NCBI RefSeq assembly: GCF_024868665.1
Contig: NC_079910.1
Span: 14,322,902 to 14,386,901 of the forward strand
Reading direction: 5' to 3'
Length of the DNA: 64,000 nt
Source: Triplophysa rosa
Lineage: Eukaryota > Chordata > Actinopteri > Cypriniformes > Nemacheilidae
Position 1 is the first letter of the stretch. Each line of letters opens with the position of its first letter. The position numbers and the translations under genes are program-made. This document shows positions 33,470 to 45,562 of the stretch, piece by piece. The notes under the pieces are model-generated. The model was given only the letters and a program-made list of their open reading frames with translations, did no database searches and was not told where the DNA came from.

Positions 33470-36400
33470 CTTATTTTGATGCATGTTTAAAACGGGCAAT
33501 GTCTGTGGACATGTCAGTGAACCAAAAATGTTGTAAAAGAGGATGCTAAACACTGCTGTCTGTTCCTTTGTATACTATGTGCTGTACTTTCTGTATTGTT
33601 AGTGGGTTTTAAGATTGTTTATTGTATTGTGTTAAGCAACTCGCCAAATTTGACACAAAAGAAAAGATTACCTGGCCAGAAAACTCACATGCCAGATTGT
33701 TCGTTCATTTTACAAAAAGGGACCTAGCCAGTTTGACCAGTTTATCTTTCTTGTTTTTTGTGATATCTTCAACTTCAGAGGTCTAGTGGTGAACAATGTT
33801 GATTTGATGTGGCAAATATTAAACGTTGTATTAATGCAGCTGTTACTGTATTGTTGCAGATCCATCCATATAGCCTAGAAACAATGGCTGGCGCAATATA
33901 AAACATATCCAGCAGATGGCACCGTATGCTACTATTTCAGTGACGATCTGTACAGCGTGGAATAAAAGCGAACAAGATGTGTACCTACGTATCACTAAAG
34001 ATAAATTATTATTAACGTTATTAATTCACAGTGTGGGTGTTAGTTCTCTGATTATGTTTTGATGAAGGAAAATAATTAATTCATTAATAAATAACTACCA
34101 GTTCCAGCACTTAAATCCAACTTCTATCAGCTATTCTAAAGAGTCTTTCAGACTTTTTAAATGAGTAATACTTTTATTTAAAGGTTCAGTCTGAGGTTTA
34201 TTTCTTGTGTCTTAATAATAACTTTGCTTCGGTCTCTCAGATTGTGGGTACTTTATGTTGACTTTCCAGTGAAATCCCGGTGGCTAGTTCTCAGTTTGTG
34301 GGTGATTTATGGGTGGGCACGCGGAGGGGCGCGGGTGAGCCCGGGTCACGCGACTGCTGCTCATGCGGTCACAGCGTGATCATCTGTGGAGACTCATCGA
34401 TTGCCATCGATCTGCTCTTCCTGCCCACCGGTGTTTTCGGAGTTCTTGAGTACTAGTTGGCCAGTTTTACTTAGTTAAAAATTAGGGATAAAGGTTAAGG
34501 TTCTTAATCTGAAACAAACTAGCTCTGGGTAAAACCCTATAATCGAGAACCATACATTTTTTTTGCAGTGTGTTCTTGAGTTGATGTTTTTTTCTGGAGT
34601 TGCGAGTTGTTTTATTATTTTGTTTTTTATGACGGTGTGACTTTCTTTCTTCCGCAGGACACAAAAGAAGATATTTTGAAGAATGTTGGTAACTGAACAA
34701 CACTGGTCACCCTTTAAGACACAAAACCTTTAAGACATTTCTTAAAATATAATTTCACAAAAATGTACAGGTTTTGACAAGAGGGTGAATAAATGATGAC
34801 TGGGTTTTGTTAATGGGTGAACCGTTTAAGGCACTAGGTCTAAAAAATCTTTGTACAACATTTGCACAGTAAATTCATTTCTGGTCCTTACTGGAACATT
34901 TACTTTTAGGATGAAAATGATGGTCTGTTCCATCTATAGGCCTACTGTTGAGACATTGAGCTTCAAAGTTTTTGCATTCCATTTCACTGTAAATAGAATC
35001 ATTTTGTTTTCTAAAAAAAGTACAAAAATATAAACAGCGTAAAGAAAAACACCAAATTATCGTAAATATAGTTAAAAAATGTGAATAATTTAATTTGGAC
35101 AAATATGTCACATAGAACCTTATGATTCCAAGGCAACGAAATTACAATGGAAAAAATATTTCTTTACTAAATGAATCAGGTTTAACTATATTATAGTGTT
35201 TGTTTGTTTTAGTAAAACCATAGTAACCATAGTTTAACCATTTGTAATGAAACTTACCTGTATTAATACACTTTTACTATAAAAAAACATGCTTTTCACA
35301 AGTTTTGTGTTCAGCTTTTTTGCAGTTTTGGGTTCTGCATAAAGTGATATTCAGTGTGGTTTGAATTCTGCAGTGACCTAATGAAGATTACAGGTTATCA
35401 CTTATTTATGGCTTCTGATCTTGCAAAACAGGTCAGCTGTCCCACCTGGCTTCTCAACTTTTCACGTGCCCTCACATAGCCCTACCATATTGCTGAGATT
35501 CAGGGAATGGAGAAAATAGACAGCAGGTACATGCCGAACGTATAGCAGCAAGTTTCATATATTGCTGTTTTGCAAATTGTCAAACGAGGTCAAACCACAA
35601 ATAGACATTCACCCACTAACCTCTATGGGCACCCAACCAACGTTTTCACAGACCTACAGATGGAATGTGGGTTAATGTGAATTCAGTTGTAGTTACTGTA
35701 TGGGCTTTTAAGAAATATGTGTACACACAATACACAACAGCCAGAACAAAAACTGTACTCTACATGTGATGTACATGGCCTACGTATAATTACTCTTACG
35801 TAAAAGTGTTTGGGAAAATATTGGTTTTATTTGAATAAATATATGCACTTCCTTTTTTAGCCAAGGTAAATGCCTAAACTGATAATGAACATTTTCTTGC
35901 ATCTAAAGTGAAGTAGATATTTTAAAACTGATCTTAATCTTGTCACCAGAAGTCTGCGAATGTGAACAACAACAAGCATCATTAAACGTTCGAATCACGT
36001 ATCCATAATATCGCCTCTCTAGGCAACTGTCCAGAAAACACCCATTTCTTCACTGTGTTCCTATTTCTTCCCTATCATGTTCTCCAGCCTCCATTCACCT
36101 TTATACAGAATGACCTTTAAATGCAGGTCAGAGCTGTGGACTCAAGAGGAGGTTTCACTCAACTGGCTCCTCCTGTTCAACACTGTCTGCCAGTGACTCC
36201 TGTTTTCTTACCATGCATGCAAATACGGGTCATTTTTATTTCTTTCTTTTTTTTGCACGGATTTCCAAATTTATAAGACGAAGCAGTATTTTCTGAGCAG
36301 CGTAAATTCTAGAAAGTCTTGAAACTGTAAAAGGCAACAAGAACAACAAATACATATAATTGATTTAAAAAGGGTAGTCAAACGGTTGAAAAATATAATA

Positions 36401-36540
36401 ATCGAATTGTAAATACTGTATATTAGAATTATACAGATAATTGCATTCATGTACAAAAGTCTGAAAATAATCTCTTGTGAAAAAAGACATATTAGAGACT
36501 GTAATACTTTATTTCTCGTGTCTCTCTCTCCAATGGTCAA
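33470..36540. other. Intergenic DNA, no gene recognised
   Basis: AT-rich spacer after ptk6. It contains a short CpG-rich island (34290-34445) and a partial Angel-like MITE (34640-34829). No exon series with good splice sites was found on either strand. Confidence 0.45.
34640..34829. mobile_element. Angel-like MITE, partial
   Basis: Has ACACAAAAGAAGATATTTTG and the right end GGGTGAACCGTTTAA. The left outer arm is missing. Confidence 0.7.
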
Positions 36541-37050
36541 GAAAGCAGATGGGTGGGACCTTCAGCTCCTTAGCGAATAATTTGTCAGTCCAAGAGCCTG
36601 GAGACTGGGAGGGGTGTGATATAAAGCTACAGTTTACTTAGGCCTGTGTGTGTTTGGACATGCTCGATTCATACGGCTTAGTTTTGGTATATTTTCTGGA
36701 ACATTTATACTGCTGTTGGGCTTTCAGGATTGTTACACATGACAGACAGCTTACTAAAAGGCAAGGTCATAGCTAAAGTTAGCATCAAAACAAACTAATG
36801 CATGGTCCTTTTTAATTAGATGGTTTATGACCTTGATATGACTGTTGGCACGCTACTAACCAAGTGGGGTTATGAGAATATTACATTTTCTGAAGATATC
36901 CGTAACAGTTGTTTTAATTGTGGTGTGTTGTTTCCTTGATTTGTGGCTATGTTTAGAAATGGACACAAGTGACTTGTTGCTGTGTTTTGTGTTACTATGG
37001 ATGGATGAAGGTCAATATTTACATGTTCACATCTGCAGGCCGAATACCCT

Positions 37051-37570
37051 TTAAAGGGATAGTTCATCCAAAAATGTCAATTCTGTTATCAGTTACTTAC
37101 ACTTGTTTCAAACCTGTACAAATTTCTTTGTTCTGCTAAACACAAAGGAAGATATTTGTAAGAATGTCAGTACACTCTAAAATGGTGCTATATAGCAGTA
37201 AAAGTGGTTCTTTGCTTGTAGGGGAACCACTTTTAGTGCTATATAGCATCATATCTTGGTGCTTCAGTGGTTCTTCAGAGGTTCTTTGGGGTGACCGAGG
37301 TGCTATAAAGCACCATTTTCGTATAAAGAACCTGTAAAGCCCCTGTATGGTTATTCAGCGGTTCTATATAGCACCTCAGTCATCCCAAAGAACCGCTGAA
37401 GAACCACTGAAGCACCACTGAAGCACCAAAATATGGTTCTATACAGCACTTAAAGTGGTTCCCCTATGATTACGAGCCTAGAACCACTTTAAGTGCTATA
37501 GCACTATTTTTTCAAACAGATCTTATCCCCCATTGACCCATTGACTACCAGAGTATTTATTTTCCCTATA
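37051..37570. mobile_element. Angel-like MITE interrupted by a second palindromic MITE
   Basis: Left arm TTAAAGGGATAGTTCATCC to about 37172, then a different element (37173 to about 37512), then a short remnant (AACAGATCTTATCCCCCATT...GACTACC) of the Angel interior. The right end is lost. Confidence 0.7.
37173..37512. mobile_element. Strongly palindromic MITE built of GTGGTTC / GCTATATAGCA units
   Basis: Starts CACTCTAAAATGGTGCTATA and is made of repeated, inverted copies of AAGTGGTTC, GCTATATAGCA and GGTTCTTCAG. Outer and inner parts pair, so the single strand can form a branched hairpin. A fragment with a similar start (CACTCCTAAAAATAAAG) occurs near 20559. Non-coding. Confidence 0.7.
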
Positions 37571-38175
37571 GTGGACTTTACTGTACAAATGTGTACAACT
37601 TTAAGGGAATTTCACACTTTATGTATATTAAATATTAAATTCAAAATAAGATCAATCGAGGTCAAGAATTCCTTTATCCTCCCACTGTTTCATACTTTTT
37701 AATCACCAGTCAACTGAAGTGTTTCTCAATGTTGTGTGTTGTGTCATTGTGGATTACTGCACATCTCTTTCTGCAGTGGACTTTTGTGTTCAAGACCAAT
37801 TTCATTTTGATTTGGCAAAGGATTAGTGATCAAGACTACTGCCTGAAATCTTGTGCTTAGTTAAGACTAAAAATCCCTTTATACATCAGAGCTGAGAGAA
37901 CTATGCATGAGTGGCACAAGCTGGCTTAGATCATGTGTATTCTCTCTGACTATGTTAGTGTGGGGGTTGTAATTTATTTTCTGTTAAAGTGAAATGTTCA
38001 TCAAGCACATATACTGTATTTGACAGCACATAACATCATCGTGACGAACACACATATTTTGCATGTGCATAACATCACAAAATGCTCTCCTGATTTCTTC
38101 TCCTGATTTCTTCAGAACTGGAACACCTGTTATTCATAAACTGCCCCCCTTTTGCTTATTATGAAATATTTTGAT

Positions 38176-38876
38176 TAAGGATGCACCAATATGTAAATTT
38201 TGGCTGATAAAGGTAACCGATAATTCTTTAACATTGGAAGCCGATAACCGATATATTGGCTGATATACAGTATCTAAATATTAATATAAAATTCCCTAAG
38301 ACTGAAACAAAAGGCAAAAAGTGGACAACTGCTTCTATTTGAAAACATTCACTGCGGAAAACAAGGTAACCATTTGTTCTATTTTTTCCCCTGAAAATCA
38401 TGTACTAAGCCTAATTTACACTAGTTAACGATTATTTAACCTTCAAACTTTTCTGGTATATTTAATAAACAAATAGATGTTCTTCCAGAAAAATGTTTTC
38501 AATAGCCACATGTCAAACAGGTCTCAAGATGCATTCAGACAACAGTCTGATTCAAACAATATGCTTTTGTTCCTATAATTTACACATTGAAATTATAAAT
38601 ATACACATCATAAATACTGTATCTACATACTGTACCTACGTCAGCAATGTTTTGATGATAGCAGTAAGTGAATGATCACAACAGAAAGACAGTACTGTAC
38701 TGTATTTTAACTGCGAGCAGTGTGCAGATGAAGTAGTTTAACCAGAGGAAATGATTTATGATTTATCGGCTTTAATATAGCGGCATACATTTTATTATCG
38801 GCCGATACCGATAACATTAAAAATGACTATTTATCGGCCGATACCGATATGGCCGATAATTTATCGTGCATCCCTA
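38176..38876. mobile_element. Non-autonomous hAT-type transposon with perfect 8-bp target duplication
   Basis: Termini TAAGGATGCACCAATAT and, inverted, TTAGGGATGCACGATAAAT, with CCGATA-rich subterminal repeats. Bordered by ATTTTGAT on both sides (38168-38175 and 38877-38884). Length 701 bp, no transposase. A different hAT family from the copy at 22720. Confidence 0.88.
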
Positions 38877-39219
38877 ATTTTGATGAATGAGATCATGTTT
38901 TGGCAACTAGTAAGTGTGGGTGAATTTATTTGTATTTTATTTAAATTGTACACATTTTGTGACCCTGCCTGTGCAAATCCAGCCAAAGTAATTTTTTGAT
39001 CAACTGTCTTCTAAAATGTAAAGAATGGTTGGTTTAAAAAAAAGTTACGTGGTTGTTTAAAATTTTAACTTAAAAATATTAGTCAACTCAACGAGTTTAG
39101 TCAATTTAACGAGAAATTAATTGAGTTTTTATATTATATTTTTAAGTTGAACCAACAAAAAACAACACATTTTTTAAAGAACATTATGTGATAATATACG
39201 TAACCTTCACATATTTAAA

Positions 39220-39830
39220 GGTGGAGTGGTTGATTTGGAAAGGTGCTAACTTTAGCCTGCTAGCACTGAAATTATAATCCCACCCTCTATGCGATTTGCC
39301 GTCCAAAGCCACGCCTCCTCCAAACACATGAATGTATTTCGTAAATCCACACGTAACGAATTACAAACCAAATCCATTAAATTCTTCTCAAAGCAAGTAC
39401 ATACAGTACCTGTCCAAAAGAAAGAGAGCAACCATGGTATCGTCTTTCAGCCCCTTTGCCTGCCGGAGCGGTCTCCATCGTGTAAAAGCTGAACCGATGT
39501 TAATTCGAGTTTTTCCTCTTTCATGATCCAGACGTTTTGTCGTCACTGCTTTTTCAAAAACTGACTTTCGTTTTGTAGATTTACTTGTTGTCGGTTCCGC
39601 AGGAAAGTTTGATTGTCCGCCATTCTCCCTACATTGACACAGCAGACGTGAGCGCGCTGATGACGTATGATGTCTGCGTGAACAGGGTGCACAGTGGTAT
39701 GCAAAATACGTTGGCTGAAAATGTACACATGACCAGTCACAGCGTTCAGCCAGAACGTTTTGATTGGGCGAACGCTTTTTGATCCTACGCCTTTCACAGA
39801 CGATATACAATTATTAGAATATTATTTGAC
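39220..39830. repeat. Probable interspersed repeat, GC-richer block
   Basis: Starts TTAAAGGTGGAGTGGTTGA and contains CCACGCCTCC and GTTCAGCCAGAACG motifs in a stretch more GC-rich than its surroundings. Open frames on both strands are short and overlap in a way that does not suggest a gene. I take it for a repeat without a clear family. Confidence 0.4.
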
Positions 39831-40423
39831 CACTATACTTCTTGATTGCTATCAGGATGTAAAGAGATTTCCAACCAGCATGACAAAAAATGTTTCTGGA
39901 CAGGATCACCTATTCTTCCTTTAAACCTAAGTAAGGCCATGTCAAAAAAACACTTTAAAAAAATGAGATTTTAGCCTGCTTGTCACATTTAATTTACACA
40001 TTTCTCCACCTTACTGACTCACAGATTTTGAAACCGTTTTAAATCACAAAAAGTTAGCAGATTTTGTCAGATTTTGGCCTGGTTTCCATTCATCATATGC
40101 GTTTTTAGTTTACTGTTAAAAAATGATTGGGTCGAAAGTCCTTTTTGTGACCTGTGATACACCTATCTACAGTCAACAAGTTTGCTTTATGTGAAGTCCA
40201 AACACTTTGTCTTTTTTAAAAGCGTGTTTTCTGGTTTTCATCATTTCTCAGTTTTCCTTCCTGGAACTGCAAGCTGTTTACGTCCCTCATATCGTGATAC
40301 TTATATAGCCCCCAAAACCCCATTTACATAAATTCAACCCTGTTTTTTCCTCTACTTTCCCAGGTTCCAAAGAACATCCAATTTCCCCACTGTTTGGTTT
40401 TATCATACAGATAAAAGCTGACC

Positions 40424-42104
40424 ATGACCACAGTAAATGCCCCCTGCTCTCTGCTTGCCCGGAACGAGTTTTACCGGAGTAAGTACATCTCTATTTTTAG
40501 CTCTCCTTTGTGTTTGAGCAGACACGTGTTATGCTGACTGTTCTTTCTCAAAGCTGTGTGTTTAGGAAACTTCAACCTGTACACTCTGTTCCTATTTTAG
40601 CCTTATCAACCCAAGCAAACAATAACATGAATCATCCTCTTTTTTGTGAATTGCCAGAAATAGACCAATTGCTCAAATACTCAAACAGTACCTAGTAGGG
40701 AAAACATCAATGTGAATGCAATGTTAAGTTTAATAGCAGTCGAAAGTCTGAGCAATGCTCATACAGAGGGGATTTTCAGATCCTCTCTATATTTACCCAA
40801 ATTCATTTCTGAGAGAATTTACACTGCGATCAGTTTAACCATCACATAACTTCACATTCTGCCAATGACATGACGTGCTCATTTTATTGTCTGGATCGAT
40901 TTAGTCAATTAGCCAAATACAATTGTCCAGGTTATTGTTTCAAGATTGTAAATATAGACTCAATAAATGACAAGAAATCATTTAGAGACTCAAACATTCT
41001 TGAAAAAGGAATATTGGCAATATTTTAGAAAATGTTTTATTATTTATTTAATAATTAATTTAGTAATTTAATTTCATATAATTAAGACTATTTATCATCA
41101 TACATTCACTAATTCATTCATTAAAAAATATTATTCAAATGATATGTGAAGCAGTTTTGTTTTAAACTATTAGTATTTTTAAAGTACATTTTTTAAGTCA
41201 TTAAATCATTTTTAGAAAATATTATAAATGTTTTTCCCACAAGTGAATAAATACAAAATAAAACCAAAACATAGTTTGTGTCGTACATGAACATTTTTAG
41301 GATATCTCTTCATATTTTCTTATCAATCGACCTATTTGTCTTTATGTCTTTATGTCTTGATGTTTGCAGGCATAAATCCAACAGACCCAATAAAAGCAGT
41401 AAACAACTTCTCTGATACCCTCATAGAACCAAAGCAAAGACAGGTGACTGTCTGGGTGACCATATCTAAACATCAAGGTACAGAAGTTCAGCAAACAGAT
41501 GTTTTGTCAACTGAATAACTTACAGCTTTCCAAGCTGGCTGAACTGAATATTCACAGTTTACTACTGTGTCTCATTGTGTTAACATCCTTTATCTCGTTT
41601 AACATTTTATGAAACTTTTATTGACAGCCCAAGCACAGATCATTTTCATTTATATTTTGTCGTTACAAATTTTCGTCATAACAATTTGAGTGAAAAGTTG
41701 AAAAGAAAGCTTAATTTTAGAATAGTACATACCTGTATTGCTTTAATAAATGACATGCATTTACGATGGCATGGTGGCATTGTGCCAGACCCGATGAGCA
41801 TTTTGTCCCAGCGTGATTTGAGCAACTTCCAAAGAGCATTCTGTGTGCTGCAATAGCAAAAACTAAATTTAACCTTACAGTGTGTACAAGGTCAATGTCA
41901 GCCATTTACTCGTTTAATTAGTGGCATAGAAATGTGTGTATTTCTTAAATATGCATTATACATTTTTTTTATTTTTGTCTGAAAACAGATTACTCAGGAC
42001 ACATGACCAACGCTTGGACATTAGGCCTGATTTTAAGAAGCCCGGCATCATCCAGCAGAACCTCAGGCAGATGTCTAAGCCCTGCTGACCGTGTCGTCAA
42101 GTAG
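40424..42104 (+). CDS. Candidate small three-exon gene, unrecognised
   Basis: Not recognised. Three exon-like segments with GT-AG borders and matching phases: 40424-40478 (starts MTTVNAPCSLLARNEFYR), 41370-41477 (INPTDPIKAVNNFSDTLIEP...) and 41989-42104 (TAG), giving 92 codons. Codon use in the first two looks protein-like, and the ATG follows an acceptor-like CATACAG at 40404-40410. Doubt lies at the end: a nearer donor at 41443 would give an early stop in the third segment, whereas a different frame of that segment (LDIRPDFKKPGIIQQNLRQM, ending TGA) has the better codon use but fits neither donor. So it may be a real small protein, a decayed gene, or chance. No signal peptide or membrane segment is visible. 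It lies between ptk6 and ppdpf, 32 bp before an Angel-like MITE. Confidence 0.35.
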
Positions 42105-42136
42105 TCACCTGCACAGCAATGCTGGAGAAGATCATA

Positions 42137-42408
42137 TTAAAGGGATAGTTCACCCAAAATAAAAAATATTTGACATAACACACCATCATGTCACTGCAAA
42201 CCTGCATGTATTACTTTCTTCTGCAGAACACAAAAGAAGATATTTTGAAGAATGTTGGTAACCAAACAACATTGGCCCTTATTAAGACATTTCTCCAGAA
42301 ATCTTATTTTTATGTTCCACAGACGAAAAAGTCATATAGAGCTTTTGAATGACGTGCGGTGACTAAATGATGACTGATTTTTTTGCTGTTGTTGAACTAT
42401 CGCTTTAA
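42137..42408. mobile_element. Angel-like MITE
   Basis: Runs from TTAAAGGGATAGTTCACCC to GAACTATCGCTTTAA; internal ACACAAAAGAAGATATTTTG as in the other copies. Confidence 0.85.
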
Positions 42409-43520
42409 GAGCTCACAGCAATTCCCTCCTTCTCTATATACTGCGTGTAGACACGAATGTTGCATCTGCTCCTCAAGATATCAATTTGAGATATTTTGCA
42501 GACGTTGTTTTTTATTTACCTTGACTTAGTGATGTTTGGAGCTAGACTAGAGGGCTTCCATGTTCCAAAAGGGCAACTGAGTTTATGTTTATATTGTCAA
42601 ACATTCATATTGCCATTTGCACTATACCTGTATGTCCAATGCATATTTCGCTATCATGCACAAAGAACTAAAACATGCACATAAGTCACATCCCCAAAAA
42701 GCGCTGTGGAGCAGTTTTTTCTGAGCTGGGACTTATTGCGGAATCATAAAGAAAAAGAACATGTCAGCATGCCACAAAGAGGCCTTTTCCCATGTGTCCA
42801 TGCAGTCGGCAAAACTTAGTGACCTGGAAAATCAGTGCACACAGAAATAAAGCCAGTCAACATCATCGTAGTGTGCAAAAACCAGTACGGTCAGGTCTTT
42901 TACTGTGCTTAACCATTTCTCATATTTACAGAGTAAGTTTGGTCTTGCACTCACCCTGCTTAAGTCTGTGGCTCTTTGCGCTGCTTTATTGGTTTACCTT
43001 CACCTTTTCTAAATATGAGAATAGGAGATATTTCTGTGACATGTAAAATATGTCTCTCTATTTAGCAAAATCTCTATGCCTTATTCCACCAAAAACTTCC
43101 AAAGTATACCATTCAATTCATTATCGCTCGAGATATTCTTTTCTATACTGGTCCCACATAAAGCATTGACCCCCAAAATTTGTTTGTATATAAAGTCCAT
43201 ATTAAAAACCGATGATTGTGCATTGTTGTTTGAGTGTGAACTGAACCGGTGTTATATAAGCTCTCTTTCATAGGCTGAACAAAAAAGCAGAAGGGAGAGG
43301 CTATGGCCCTTCCTAGGCCACCTTTTGAACAGAGACAAAATGACTGCATGAAAATACACAAAGAACGTTGTACCTAAATGGTTATGTGCCAAAACAACAG
43401 CAGTAGATATCTTCCCCAAGAACATCATGAGGTTAAATTTAGCATTGGTTTATTACAGAATTTTCTCCCAACATTTTGCATTATTAAAAAAAATGTCTTG
43501 AACTAGACAACGCGCTGTTT
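42409..43520. other. Intergenic DNA, nothing recognised
   Basis: Spacer between the last Angel-like copy and the ppdpf 3' end. I find no convincing exon, RNA gene or repeat boundary. Confidence 0.4.
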
Positions 43521-43527
43521 AAGACCA

Positions 43528-43778
43528 TTTATTGTGCTAAAAACACAGGATAATACAATGGCAACAAGTAACAAAAACATTTAACTGCACCAGTGTTACA
43601 GATGTGTAAAAATGTACAAAAGCTTTTCCTTTTTGTCATATATAAAACGATGAATACAAAAACAAAACAAAGTACTAAAACAGCTCATTATATGGATGGG
43701 AAGCGTAAAAAAACAAAAATAAAAAACGGGGAGCCGTTTCCGTCCCCTAGCGTTGCGGGTCCTGAGCTGGTCTCAGAT
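43528..43778 (-). other. ppdpf 3' UTR with poly(A) signal
   Basis: On the minus strand an AATAAA lies at 43533-43528, about 245 bp past the ppdpf stop, so the transcript likely ends just below 43520. Confidence 0.55.
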
Positions 43779-44684
43779 TTAGGAACGGGGAGAATTTCCT
43801 GCCTCCGACTTGCCTCCATCACTACTTTCACTCGCCTGTCTCATCACCATCTCCCGGGCAATACATGTCACCTGCCCATTGGTCACGCTAACCACACCTG
43901 ACCTGAAGAGAGAATTTCAATTTTTAATTGTTAAATACACAGATCTTAAAACTCACATCGCCAACATGTTGCAAAGACCTCAAGATTTTTGACTCACTTC
44001 TGCTGAGCCTCTTCAGCAAGAGTTCCCATACCAGGCTGGTTCTGTTTCCCAAAGAAGAAACTGGACCACCAATGACCAGAATCCTGTTTGGGGAGACCTA
44101 AGGAACAATTAAAGGAGTCAGAACAAAGAAAGCAGCGGTCCTTGCTAAACTAACCTAATCTTCTAATGGATTTAGTGTACAATGATGTAAGCATTAACGC
44201 AATCACTAAAGTGATGTTGACGGGTAACAGTATCTCTAAAAAAGGCTGATGTGTACAGTATGTCTTGTGGTCAGGTAATGCAATCAAACAGGCCAATCTG
44301 AGTCCTGCCAGATGACTAACACTAGTTCTAATGCTATTCTGAATTCAATTAGGCAACTTCCTCAAGAGCGAATTACTCACTCCAATAGAGCTGCGCTGTG
44401 GGTGTAGATATCAAGAATGAATGAAGTAAAGCATTACTCACCCGGATGATGTGGAATAACCTCCCCACTATACTCTGAACTGCCACATGAGCTGCTACTT
44501 GATGTAGAGCCGATGCGCCCTGCGAAGGGACAGTCTTATAAGGCGCATGCTCAGCATTACATTAACTACCAATAGTGGGTATATCCATATGAAGTTAAGA
44601 TGACAAGTACATGCTTGAAGGCTACTTACTTCGGTAGTAGTCGTGAGTGGCTACAAGAGAACCACTAGCTGGGATGGCTGCCAT
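43779..44684 (-). CDS. ppdpf: Pancreatic progenitor cell differentiation and proliferation factor (complete)
   Basis: Four coding exons on the minus strand: 44684-44630, 44519-44442, 44097-43998 and 43902-43779 (TAA). All borders are GT-AG, phases agree, and they total 357 nt for 118 residues, close to the usual family length. The protein begins MAAIPASGSLVATHDYYRRR, has a Ser-rich GSTSSSSCGSSEY stretch, the family hallmark GLPKQDSGHWWSSFFFGK at the start of the third exon, and an AREMVMRQASESS segment near the C-terminus. PPDPF (Exdpf) is a small, largely disordered protein linked in zebrafish to exocrine pancreas growth; its biochemical role is not settled. Its place next to ptk6/srms matches the human 20q13.33 order and supports orthology. 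A non-coding first exon upstream (about 44.9-45.2 kb) is likely but not located. Confidence 0.95.
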
Positions 44685-45238
44685 TTTACAAACTTCGGTA
44701 AACAGATGGAAACCCTGTATGACGACAGATGGTCAGATATGAAATACTGAATAAATCAACCAACTGTTCTAATAAACGGTTTGGGTTACATTACTGTAAA
44801 CATAAACAACCGAGAGCTGCAAAGGGATGTTCATGCAATCACACAAGGAACGACTGGTACTACAGGCTACGCGACAACACGCACGCGCGCATGGCAAAGC
44901 ACAACATCAAGAGAACGTTACTTGACATCTTGTGATAAACCACACGCAGTTTGCGGTAAACACTGACGGCTGCTAGAGCCCATGCAATAACAATCGCCCA
45001 CCCGTAATGCTTGTCTATTGTTAAACACGACCACACGACTTTGGCGTTTGTTTCAACGAACCTTCTCCGCTCGTGCTGATGTACGTTAATAAGAGCGCCG
45101 TTATATCCAGTCGGAGGCGTTGGGAAGAAAACGCTAGGCGACGGGACCCATTTGTAAAGGTTTGGATGGAGAAGACCTTCCACGCCCAGAAGAATGTACC
45201 GCAATGCTGCTATCTTATAAAATCAAGCTGTTCGCTGT

Positions 45239-45345
45239 TATTTATAAAGAGAGGTGACGTCAACGGCAGGCGGAGGAGAAACGGGGCGTGGTCTCTGTTT
45301 TTCTATATAAAAGTGTGGAACCAGATGAAACCAGCGAGATCGAGG
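45239..45345. promoter_or_regulatory. CRE, GC box and TATA boxes facing both ways
   Basis: A perfect palindromic CRE (TGACGTCA, 45255-45262) and a GC box (GGGGCGTGG, 45283-45291) lie between a minus-facing TATAAATA (45246-45239) and a plus-facing TATATAAAA (45304-45312). The minus side fits as the ppdpf promoter, about 550 bp above its ATG. The plus side would start a transcript near 45335, just before a donor-like GAG|GTAAGG at 45344/45345 and 140 bp before the tRNA gene. Use in either direction is inferred. Confidence 0.5.
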
Positions 45346-45479
45346 TAAGGGTGGGTATATATATTCATCTTTTTAGCCACATTACACCACAAAATGCCAT
45401 TATTCCATATTAAAGTATAACCATTAATGCTTATAATGTATAATGATGTGTACGAAAGGACATGCAACACAATTACAGA

Positions 45480-45551
45480 TCCCTGGTGGTCTAGTGGTTA
45501 GGATTCGGCGCTCTCACCGCCGCGGCCCGGGTTCGATTCCCGGTCAGGGAA
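45480..45551 (+). tRNA. tRNA-Glu (anticodon CUC)
   Basis: A 72-nt cloverleaf. Acceptor stem TCCCTGG pairs with TCAGGGA; the D arm contains the A-box-like TGGTCTAGTGGTTAGG; the anticodon stem CGGCG/CGCCG encloses loop CTCTCAC with anticodon CTC at 45513-45515; the T arm has GGTTCGATTCC (B box). Discriminator A at 45551, CCA not encoded as expected in eukaryotes. A TTTTT run at 45558-45562 serves as the RNA polymerase III terminator. All stems pair, so it looks functional rather than a SINE relic. Confidence 0.97.
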
Positions 45552-45557
45552 CGCGTG

Positions 45558-45562
45558 TTTTT
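45558..45562 (+). terminator. RNA polymerase III terminator of tRNA-Glu
   Basis: Run of five T residues, seven bases after the tRNA 3' end. Confidence 0.8.

Noticed and set aside
39388..39810. 140-codon minus-strand frame with overlapping plus-strand frames
   Set aside because: Open on both strands in a GC-richer repeat-like block; no domain, start context or splice partners.
44860..45204. 114-codon minus-strand frame upstream of ppdpf
   Set aside because: Falls in the ppdpf 5' region, no known domain; best explained as leader or intron DNA that happens to be open.
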